A stretch of 64,000 nucleotides of DNA from Opisthorchis felineus (taxonomy: Eukaryota > Platyhelminthes > Trematoda > Opisthorchiida > Opisthorchiidae). How positions within the stretch are numbered: position 1 is the stretch's first letter; every line of letters begins with the position of its first letter. Under the pieces are notes generated by a model. That model ran no database searches, was not told the DNA's origin, and saw only the letters and a program-made list of their open reading frames with translations. The stretch spans positions 83,533 to 147,532 of the forward strand of contig SJOL01001034.1 of assembly GCA_004794785.1 (NCBI GenBank), written 5' to 3'. Position numbers and translations under genes: made by a program. This document shows, in pieces, positions 47,001 to 59,000 of this stretch.

Positions 47001-50000
47001 CACGTTTCAAGCGTCGGAGCAAGAACGGTCGGAGCACTTTATGTAGGCGGCGAATGATCAGTAAAGTTTCTTCTTGATTCAGCTCCACCTAAGAGAAAAT
47101 GGAAGCATCAGATGAAATACATGGAAGTATATCCTAACACAGCGCATCAGAGGAATGTGTTGCAAAAGGGACAATTAATGGTAAAACGGGCAATCCCCGT
47201 TCAATTGTTCAGAAGTAAGCACTACTGGTAGCTTCCTACCGAACTCGAGAAACATCAGTTGTAATTACAGGAAATACTGACACCGAAGTTGTGGGCCGAA
47301 CCCGACCCATGCTCATAGACTGCTCCTGTCCAGGTTTTGGCAACACGGCACCAGGTAAACCCTCATGTCTCATTCGAACTATGAGGTGGACATGAATCAA
47401 AAAGATACCAAGTCATCATTATCATCGACAGCATGACATCGGTGTTCAACACCGATGCTTCGCTGCCGTAAAACCATGATTTATTTGAAAGCCTTATTGT
47501 GAAAAAAAAGAATGAAGGTGGACGGGGAAGGGACTTAGTGCTAGCTTAGTACAATCATTCCGAGATGCCTACACCTCCAAACACTCATTCAGGCAATCTG
47601 GATAGAAACTGACAAGATCGCCACTGACATCGGTTGGTAGCCACATCTTGCAGCGTCTCCAACCAGGCGCAGTGAGGATCACGCCGTACCCATCCTGGAA
47701 GGCGAGTAACACCGACAGCACCCAAACGTTTCATAATCTCCTTCATACCCCTCTGCCGGAGCAAGGGTTGGCCACCTCTCTGATTCTGCCAGTCTGAATG
47801 GGGCACGGAAAAAAGCACTCTCTTCGGCAAACGATGGTTAGGCATACGCAACACATGACCCAACCAACACAGCTTCTGGTGCTGGACACATTCTTCAATG
47901 AAAGTACCCGATGCACAACCGAAAACTCGCTTTCTAATTGCCTCGTTACGGATACGCCGACACCAACCCACACGAGCTATGGTTCTGAGACAACGACTGT
48001 CGAACACTTGAAGACGTCTCAGTTCCGCTGCTCGAACAGGCCAAGTCTCAGAGCCATACAACAAAACAGCCCGCACTGTAGCTTGATACACACGTCCCTT
48101 GAGATTCAGGGATACACCACTCTGACTCCATAGGTGTCTCAAATTAGCAAACGCGACCGGGCCTTGCAGATTCGTGCATTGACCTCATCTGTCACACTAC
48201 AATCAGAACTAATACAACTTCCAAGATACGTAAAACGCTCTACAACTTCCAGTGCCTCCCTGGATTGTAAGTGGCGTGTTCAGTGACTGCATGTCCACGA
48301 ACATGACCTTACACTTTGTGGGTGCAAAGTGCATGCCAAAAGGTCAGTTCATCCAAAAAGACCTGCGCCTTCTCCTCCTCTTCGAAGATGAGAACAATGT
48401 CGTCTGCATATTCCAGATCGACAAGGTTTTCGTCACAGGCTATATGAACACCGGGGTTTTGGAGACCTTCCAGTGTTCGTCTCATGATGTGATCGGTCAC
48501 GAAATTAAATAGGAATGGAGAGAGTGGGCATTCCTGACGGACACCACTTTGTGTATGGAAGCTTTTGGAGAGCTCGCCGTACACTCCCACACGTCCGGAA
48601 CTCTGAGAATACAAGGAGTTTATTATGTTCACGAACTTCCGGGGTATTCCTTGGTGGGCAAGCGAGTCAAGAACAGACCGGTCAGCCGAGTCGAATGCGC
48701 CTTGGAAATCCAGGAACACTAGAATTGTGGGTCGCTTATACGTATGGCGTTGTTCTAGCACCTGACGAAGTGTGAAGATTTGGTCAACGCAACTTTTACC
48801 AGGCCGGAATCCCGCTTGCTGCTCTCGAGTCAGTGTTTCACGAGCCACCGTAAGGCGTCGAAGCACGAGTGACGCCAACAGTCTCGTTACAACCGGGGTC
48901 AAGCTGATCCCCCTGTGGTTGCCACACTCACTACGAGCCCCTTTTTTGAAAATGGGCACTATCACCGACTCTCCCCAGTTGTCTGGGACAGACTCCTTTT
49001 CCCAAATACAAGCAAACAGATCAGACAAGTGCCGACTGAGGACTTCACCCCCATCTTTGAACAATGCGGGTGGGAGGTCATCCGGACCAGAGGCTCGGTG
49101 GCGCTTGAGAGAACATATGCAGTCATAAACCTCCGAGGCCGTAGGCGGTTCCACGTTCACCGTCCAGGGTCCTACTTCACCTGTGGGCTCCAGATGAGTG
49201 GCAGCTGGTGGCCACGACAATTGTTGTTCGAAGTTTTCGGCCCACTGGTCGAGGCGTTCTTCTTTAATCAAGATGGTCACTCTATTCTGATCCTTGATGG
49301 TTTCGCTCACAGGTGGCTTCCGGGGACCGGTCGCACGGATCAACTGAAATAATCTTCGGGTATTACCGGCTTTCTGGGCCTTTTCCATTTCCTTGGCTTT
49401 GTGTCCACCACACTTCACGGTCGGCTTGCACGCTCGCCTTCACTTGACGTCTGATAATTCGTCGTGTCAAGTTATGTTTTGGGCCGGCTGGGATATTTCT
49501 CCGAGATTTAAGGAGTGCCACCGTTCGGTCTGATATCCAGTGCTTGAGTGAGCCTGGTGGTGCCGTACCACAGGCAAAATTCCCAGCACTATGCAAAGAG
49601 GTGGCAATCTCGTCCCAGTATGAGTTCGCATCTGATAGTGGAGCCTTTGGAAGAGACTCTAGAAGCCGATTCTGGTAAGTTCGTCTAACATCCGGATCTG
49701 CCAGTCTCTCAGTTGCCAGGAGATTTGTCCGCAGCCTGGAAAATGTAGGGAGAAGCGACTCCGGACGAGTGCGTGGTCGGAATTCACAAATGTGTTCCAA
49801 AACAACCGGCAGTCAATTATTGGTCCGCGCCATCGGTAACCGATGGCAATGTGATTGATTTGAGTTTGTGGCCGGCATGCCGTTGGGGGACACCATATGG
49901 CCAGACGACTTCGCCTAACGCCAATTAACGATTTTTCCGCAATGGAAAGCATAGTAGTGTAACTCAGGCTCTCTGAAACCAATGACAAGTATACAAAAGA

Positions 50001-53000
50001 GAGCTGTTGGATGGAAGTGAGGGATTCGAGGGAGACTAACTAGTGCTAAGTAAAGGGGGTTGGTTGAAAAATGGGGATTTCGGAGAAATCAGCGATAACC
50101 AGTGTGGGATTAATTCCCGTACGACACTTAAGTATCATGCCTACGATGGCTGTACCAAAAGTGATGCAAAAGTTGACATGGTTTTTTCGTTACCGTGCAC
50201 ACGTCACCTAAATTCTACTAATCAATTCCAAGCAGAAGCAACGGACCGTCACTGGATTTTTGACGAGCGAATAATACAGAGTCTGTCCGACATCCACAGA
50301 CTACCGAAAGTTCACGGAAACCATCCTACTGACAAGAGGATTATGCACAGATGGACGATGTTTGGAGAAGGCTTTTGTGGTTCGCAACTCGTAGGTTGGC
50401 TCTTGGCTTGCTGTTTCGCCCAATATAGTATATCAAAAGGCACGGTAGTTTGAGACAGCCTTCAACAGAAACGAAGGAAGACTGCTACGGCTGTATTTAC
50501 AGTGGTCCCAGAACTTTCCACAAGGCGAACTTACAACTTCGTAATGGAGAGGGAAGCACCGGGCTAAAAATGCTTGGTTCCGATTGGCCTGTATTCTGAC
50601 AATAAGAGCCTACGTTTGATCCGTAGCCCGTTCGCAACGCATGCGCCCAGTCGATGCAATGTTCGGTTATTTCGAGTAGATCGTCCCCAGGCAAGGGTGA
50701 AGCTAATGTTGAAGAGAAACCACGCAGTGGGAGGACGTCAACTGTGACCACTGACACAGTGTCCGAAAGTGGGCACGGACAAGTCACGAGTCACCATCCG
50801 TGACCTTGCTACACAACTGGAACGCTAAACAGAAGCTGGTGGAAAGCCTAGGGTGCTGAAAAGTGAGTGCCTCGATAGCTAATGCTCAATTTGAAGGGGG
50901 AGCCGTGAAAGTTTGGTCTGATTTGGTGGAAGAGTTTGAAGCCAAAAAAGACAGGTTTTTCCGGTCTAGTGACAGACGATGAAAGGTGAGTATACCTTTG
51001 TGGTTTGAAAACGAAGAAACAAATAATGAAATGACGTTATACTTTTTCTGCATGTCCTAACAATTTCGGAAGCCACTTATCAGTACAGAAAGGCATGATG
51101 GCCGACTTTGGGATGACAAAAGTGCCAATCTCCTCAATTTTCTGAGACATGGCTGTACCACGATCCAATTGCCGTACCTAGAGACACCCCAGACGCCCAA
51201 AAAAAACCATGAAGAGAAAGAGACCGACCAAGAATCTGAAAAGGACCCACATTCACCACATATTCACCATTCAAAACTTTGACAACAAATCAGGTGACTA
51301 GTAAATTAGACTGACCAGTGATCCCCAATCCACCGTAGTCAGGATCTGGCGCCCTCCGATCTCTACCTGTTCGGTTCAGTACAATATAATGTTCGGATGA
51401 AACAGTTTGATGAAACTAACGAGATGAAAGTGGTTGTGAAGAAGTGCATAGTTGAACTTTTTTTAAAAGAATTCGGGAGTTGAAACAAATGCATCGTCTG
51501 TGGAGACTATATTATGGGGAAAAATTGTTCTAGAAAGATGTAGAATTTGAAGGACGTATGTCATTTATTAAAAAAGGTGACGCCAGCGTAAGAATTACCT
51601 TTGAAACGACCCTCACAGAAATAACTATACACATGGGCGTCGTCCACGGAGTAAGACAGGGCGAAATCATCTTACAAACCTCAACAAGAACACTTACCTG
51701 AACCATACCACAGCGAATATCGTGCACACGATCTCTGGCCTTTTGCCTTGGGAGGCCTCTTAGCCTGCTAGGAATGTTACCGTTGCGGTAAGAAAAGATA
51801 TATCACATTGCGGATACTGAAACGAAACCCCTTAATGCATCTAACCGTGGAACTACAGAAAAGTAAGGCTGTTTTCACTCGGCACTCTTATTAGATAAAC
51901 GTTCTGCAGCAGAGTGAGTAAATTATTATTTCAGGGAAGCTTGAAAACAAAATTCTCCGAAACAATGATTTCTCGATCAAAAACGAAGGATCAACGATGT
52001 CACTAGCATTCACGATAACTTCCGTTCAAATGATTCGACCGGGTACTTGGAGGAGCAGGCACCTCAAAATGTTCATTGCCGGCTAACACTCGATCCCTGA
52101 TCTACCTCCTTTTTATTTCTCCCAACATTTTCTTTAAAATGCGGTCCTATGGAAGTGTGGTACCAGTGTCCCCGCTAATCTTGCTCTTAATGATGATTAC
52201 GAAGAAACCTGACGAAACGAGTCGAACACTATAATCATTCACTTCTGTGCTTGTCAGTCCTTTCCTCAGAAAAGCCAACACAAGAAACGTCATCCGTTAC
52301 GTTGGAAAAAGTACCTGATGGGTACGCATATGAAAATTAGCAAAATCATCACTACATTAGTTGATCACCTTTTCACCCGTAGCTGCGAACGGTGCATTGA
52401 ACCACTGTTCAAAGGTGTTGACACTCTCGAATATGGTTGGCAGAAGGAAATTCAGCAGAGCCCACAATTCCGGTAGCTTATTCTGGAGCGGTGTTCCGGT
52501 GAGTAGTAACCGATACGGTGCTGTGTAATAAGTGTTCAGCACTTGGGTCAGTTTGCAATGATGGTTCTTCATGCGATGTCCTTCGTCAATAATCATGTAC
52601 TTCCACTTAACCTATAAAAAAGGCGGGGGGAACATCCAGGAGAGAGTAGCTGTACAGAGAATCATTGGGCAATCACGGATGACGTGCATACGACGAAACA
52701 CTATTCGTAAACGAATAAGACAATAACTAGAGCATCAGTTCCGCTCTGAGGGTCCGATGGGTTAGGAGACGATAATACCTCATTTATCATTTTATAAAAA
52801 TACCAAAACACAATGTTTGGTCAATCTTTGCGCATGCTCAGAGTTATGAACACTAAATTTGCATCCTTTGATGGCGAGGAGAAACGCAGAATTTAGTTGG
52901 GTGTTATTTCTTTGAAACCCGCAGCCTTTCCCTTGCCTAGGGACCATCCGAAACTTGCTCACACAAACTTTATAGCAATCAACACAGGTCTGACTAGATT

Positions 53001-56000
53001 CAAAGGTTTATTGATAAGGAGTCTGTAGAAAGGAAACTATCGGTCCAATAAGATAAAATCTTGTGTTCTAAAGTTCGTGTGTTCGAGGCACCACAAGGAT
53101 TGGGTCCAAAAAGCGCATCAGGTGACAAGTTTGGCATCCTGAAACCCGCCTCCAAGGTAAAAACAATGCGCTATCGACAGAATCAGTTTTGGGAAACAGT
53201 AGCAGGCCATTAGCCACATCCGATTTTTCGCAAACTGCGGTACTGCGAAATATTGGGAGTGTAGAAAAACAAACAGCCAACGTAACTTTATGGCCTGCTG
53301 GAGAGGTACTAGGAGTTTTTGGATAGTCATTTTGAATGAGCACTGTCAAGGCTTGGGTGATCTAACGGTATATTTACCCTCAACGATGTGTGGAAAATGC
53401 GCGAAACTCAGTTTTGTGGCACCCTTCACCACCCTCCCCAAAATGTATGCACAAACGAATGGCGGGAGCACTTACCTTAGACAAAGCGGCTTTATCCTTG
53501 ATAATATATTCATAGGTTGTCAGCAGCACGTTAATCTTTGAGGCTTTGAGTTGGACTTGCAGTAGTCGACGAGCTTGGGGAGAGCCCTTGTACAGAATTT
53601 TTTTCACGCTTGGAGCCCATCGGTCGAATTCCATCGCCCAGTTTGACATGACGCTGAGCACAAGGGAAATGAAACAGAATATAACTAAAAAAAGCTCATT
53701 AGATGAAAGCAGAGAGGAGCTGTGTCGAGTATTGCAGCTCGCAACGTTAACCGACAGAATCTTATCTATCGGTGCGTTACGTTCATCCAAGTATTCCGTA
53801 TCCTGAAACTGGTTAATGTTCGCGAAATACACTCATCTGCACACCGGTTTGGTTTTAACGGGAGAATCAACTGATTTACAGCTAAATCTCTCGTTCAGGA
53901 TATCCTGCAACTGAAAGTGTTGCGCAAAGGTCGCCATATGTTCCAGTTGGGACGATATTCAAGAAGAGTTTTCAGCAACCTTATGAGTAGTGTGTTCTGT
54001 CAAGAGGATATACTACGATATCTTGTATGTCGTACCAACTGAAACATGAGGCAGGCTTTGTGCAGTACTTCCCGTTGTAGTATATAATAAACGGTAGATT
54101 CAGCTGAGCATCCCATCACGACGAAATTAGTGTGCAAATGAGTGTATTGCGCTGATCCCTGTTACATCTTTATTCTTCCAGAAATATGAAGCACGTCCGT
54201 GGATTATTCCCAACCCCTGTCACCATTATGGACAGCAGGGCACTGGAGATACCGCTAATTGACTGTTACACAAAAGAGTGAGTATCAGGCGATTAGCCAA
54301 GGATGATGCCATCACACTACCACCAATGTGCAGGCTATTGCCTCTACCGATGTACTTCATACTTTCCTGATATCTAGGATGCTACCAGGGTGTCCAAACC
54401 TGGACAGGTTGATGACTATGTTCCTAAACTAGAGTTTTGGCTCAAATATGTAGCCCCAAGCCATAAGTGGTCCACGACGATTGCCAAAAGAAGACGAACT
54501 GATTTATACGTTCTGCACCCCATTCTGAAGGACAAAAAGACTGCTTTTTGATTCACATCCGTCAACAAACAGAGGGTGGATGCTACTATCCGCCACCATA
54601 GCTTAATGGGACGCCGATACACATTGCGAATGGACCTAGTCTTCACTAACCAAGGAGCATCCCATCGAAGAATTCACTCACATTATTATGGAACCCTCCT
54701 GGTGCATATGTATATGAGGAAGAAGTGCAACGACTGAGATTCTGGCTAGGTCTAGACAGGAATGATCGCAAGTACAAAGGCGGATCTGAACTGCAGACGC
54801 TCCAATCAGAAGCCCCGCCCTGAAGTACTGAGCTACCGTATGTTCCCCTATGAAGTACGCGGATCATGGACTGATTCACTGATCGGCTACTTTCTCAGTT
54901 AGTGGTAGAGATCTTCACTGGCTAAAAATTCAACATGACGCTGGCCCTCTTATTAAGGGTGGATTACCCAGCGCTGTGATGCGCGTACTCTGTCAGAGAC
55001 TAGTAATATGCATGAATGCCTTGAGTGTGCGACCATTTGTGTCTGGGGAGAATTGAATGGGCCCTGTGAGGAGAACGGGTCGGCAGCGTCGAGCAATTCC
55101 TCACAGGTTTCACGATTAGTGGCTCTACCGGCAATGCTGGTAAAGTCATGTAGTTCACACGTCAGACAGCAATCTAGTGTAAAGCCTCGTTCACCTACTG
55201 AGGGGAAATGATCCAAGTTTGATGAAGCACGGAAGATGAGTTTATTTGACCGCGCCGGCGGCCGTTGCCCACGTGGATGGTCACATTGGGATGAGAAAAA
55301 TTAATGGATCGAAACATGGTGGCGGCTCAATTATGACGTTGGTGGCGTTCCTGCTTAGCACCAAAAATGATGCTCGTTCTACAAAAAGGTACACCATCGA
55401 GCATCCAGGGGTCTGCTGTTTCACCCTGAACCGGAACAAACTACTATCTTCGAAACATATCCCTTCACTATGACCTAAGTAAACACAAAGTGGCAACTGA
55501 GAACTGTGCATTCTCGTAAGCAGTCTAGGAACGAGGCACTAAAATAAGCTCATTGACCCATATTACAAAAAGCTAGAAACATTTAGAAACTGAGAGAGCA
55601 AAAACAAATGGTAAATTTCCAGAAGAATAGCTCGGGACTTTCAAGCTACTGTGGAGATTGGATAACTAGGCGATCCCTACCTTAGGTAAGGTGCTTCATG
55701 TACCGGAAGCCGTGAAAGCCGTTAAGGACAGCATTCAGCCTAAGATATCAATTCTATACACAAGAATCTTCTTGAGAAGCCTAAATTCAACTAAAATTCG
55801 ATCACAGTTGTTAGGAGGAAAAGTAGCACTAGACGAATGATCCGGGCACTGAGAGTCTCACAAAAAGGATAGTGGAAATTATCTCTCCCAATAGCACGGA
55901 TCACGAGATTTTTTACCGTTACGTAGTCCCAAATAGTGGTTGTTGTTTATACATACAGCTAACTAACCTTATCAAAAAAGCCAGACACCGTGCAGTAATT

Positions 56001-59000
56001 TAGCACAACGCGTTTCAGTCATTTCGGTACCGACCTGCATCTTAATTGTGGAAGCTACGGACAAGTTGATATGAGGTGCGTTTAAGAAACATGAGAAAAA
56101 CTCACGACAGGGGTACAATAATTAAGAAGGGTCCGTTGACACGTTTCTTCTCCATGAGATGTGTGATCAATGCGATGGTTTGAATGGTCTTTCCCAAACC
56201 CATTTCATCGGCCAAAATCCCGTTCAAGTTGTTATTGTACAATGAGACCAGCCATTCCAAACCACGCAGCTGATATTCCTTCAGACGGCCATGCACTAAA
56301 ATCGAAGCTTGCTCTTTGACCTCTTCCCTAACCGCGTGTGCCAGAGTATAATAAGACTGAGGCACATTAGCCCCCGATTCTCCACGCTTGTTGTACTCAT
56401 CATCCTCGGTGCCTACATGAACCATTGTACTGTCATCATCGTCGTCATCTTCTTCTGAACGGCGTTTGCGTTTCAAATCCTCTTCAGTTTCTAGCAAGTC
56501 TTGTATTGTGCTACCGTCCACATCGGTCGGTGTCAGCTAGCGAAATAAGAGTTAGATAATAAGGCAGTTTGCAGTGATAGAGATAGAGATGAAAAGCCGT
56601 TTAGCACGGGAAAATCAAACTGCTCTATAACTTGGTCGTCTGTACTCGCACTTTTAAGGAACCTGGCAAGTTGACAAAGCTAAAAGTTGACCATATTCTC
56701 TAAACCGACATACTGTTATTCGTTGCTCCGTGTGGGAGTCTACAAAGTTTGTGTATTCGTCTAAGAAAATGTGTTAATTCGAATTGGAATGGTGACCGTT
56801 TGTGTCATAGAATCAAAGTAAAACAAATATCTGTCAACGGGCATCCTCGCAAAAATCATTTCAGCCCTGGATGCGAATAAATTTGTCCTCATCCTAGAAA
56901 TTGGACATCATCACTCCAGAGACCTTCCTTGAGGCCGGCAATAACGTAGATAGTGTCCATCATACATGAACATAGAAAATAAGCCTTATCCGATAGAAAT
57001 ACTAACAATAGTTTCAAGGGCAATTTGCGATGTCCTCGTTTTAGTCACGCTCCCAAATAGCTGTAACGAATATGTACTCTTGAGTGGTGCTCAGTTATCA
57101 GTACATTCAATGTACACCGCCGGGTCTGTTCCTAGAGAACTAATGTTTTTGTGTCATGCATTCTACTCTGCTGTCGCAGCTAATACATCACAGGAGGAAG
57201 AAACGTGCTTCGTCACGGTGCAACGAGATTCGTTTAAAGGAATACAACTACCGAGAATGAAAAGTGTAGCGAAAACTCCGTTCTCACGGCGTTTCACTGT
57301 GTTCATGTCGACGGCGTAGCTATCACGTTTAAGAGAACTAGCAACTGCAAGCACAGTTCCCTGCTTAGCTAATATACAGAATAAGGTTTTTTCTGAAAAC
57401 TTGCAACAGTCTAACATAGAGAGACCCTTTCGCCCTAAAGCCGTCCGCTTTACCCAAATAACATCACAAGAAGTTCGTATAGGTGATCGTAAAAGCCAAA
57501 ACCTGCACACCCATGAGCCTAAATAATAGACCCAGGCCAGTCTCTGCAAAGATGATTTTCTGTAGGAGAAAATAGAGCATGATCAATTGGAAACATTTCG
57601 TCCTGGAATTTAGCTTGATAGCAGTTGTACTTTAAACAGCAAAACACCGGATAGGAGCTTCTCGAAACTTAGTTAGTAACCTGCTTTTCTATTAATTTTC
57701 TAATCACCAAATCACCGATGCCTCTGAACATTCCCGCGTCTTTGTCACGGTGTAATAGTGTACAGTGTTTGGAAATGGATGGTGTGAAAATAATTTCTTG
57801 CTCTGAAAATCGCTGCACTGGACCTGCATTGGTAACATTCGTGCGATGGAAAATTAACAGTTGTTTTAGGGAGCGCAACCAAACAACCTGTTATACGTCA
57901 GTTTCAAAACAGACTGGGCATGAACTAGCTCACCTCCCATCCTGGGTGGTCTTGGAGCCAAGTATAAACCTCTGATGCAAGTGGAGCAGAGCTGCCTTCA
58001 AGTAACTCCTTGGTGGTTGTCTGATACACAGAAATATGCACTTCAGGGAGTTGAACGCTCGCATTTGGCTGTTTTCCACAAATCCAGTCACGATTAACTT
58101 GTTGTAATTCCTCTGGGAACATATCAATAGGTGGAAGCGTTGCCAAGTAGGCCGGAGGTGGGTTCCCTGAACGAAGGGACTCTTCTGCCAAGCGACGATA
58201 GTAATTGACAGCGTTCTGGAGGGCAGTTTCCTGAGCCATTCTACGTCTGTCAGCCTTTTCGCGTACGCGCTGCTTGCTCTGTTCCCGTTTGTGCTCTCGA
58301 ACTAATTTTGTTAAGTTTGAGATGAACTCATCGGTCTGTGTCAATAAATGATGCAAACGTTGATCTTTTTTAGCATCAATCAAACACCGATAACCCTCCT
58401 CATCCTCAGCCATGAGGCGGCGCATACGCTCACGATCGATTCGTTCCTGTTCCTTCCGTTTATCTCGCTCTGCATTCGCCTTGTAATTGAGTACTGCCTT
58501 GTTGATCTTCATCATGCGACTGTTAACATTTCGATGAAACTCACGGAAGTCTTTTCCATGACTGAGAACAGCGTTCAAAAATTCTTGGTGTTTCTGGCGC
58601 CGACGTTTTTCCTGTTCGTACTTCATCTGTTTTTCTAATTTTTCTGTAAATCGAGCTTCCCGAAGGGTTTGTTTTTTTGGTCTTCTATAGGCTTTGACAT
58701 TAAGTGCAGTCTCTAGGCTTGTGTCCCTACGCATAGAAGAGACTATATCCTGACGCAACTGTCGTTGAAAATTCAAAAGTCTCAATGAACGAAGTTCGAT
58801 CAGTAGTGAAACTCGTTGCTCTGGTGTTGAGAAGGCACTGAGCGAACTCAGTTCTTTAATGCGCTGAGCGATCCTGGACTGAATACGCTGTTCGCGTTCT
58901 TTCAGCAATTCCACCGGATCCAGGCCTTGCGGTCGTTGTATGGGCGTCAGACGGCTCCGTCCAAAAGTATGACTACCAGCAGTAAGAAAATTGGTATTCG

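Noticed and set aside
54090..54152. Hammerhead ribozyme in the foldback arm
   Set aside because: CTGA and GAAA words occur, but the CTGANGA core is broken (CTGAGCA) and the three helices cannot be drawn. Other copies lack the core.
57163..57549. 128-codon antisense frame in SMARCA4 intron 1
   Set aside because: Not needed for the SMARCA4 frame and without any recognisable domain. It lies between two exons that already join in phase.
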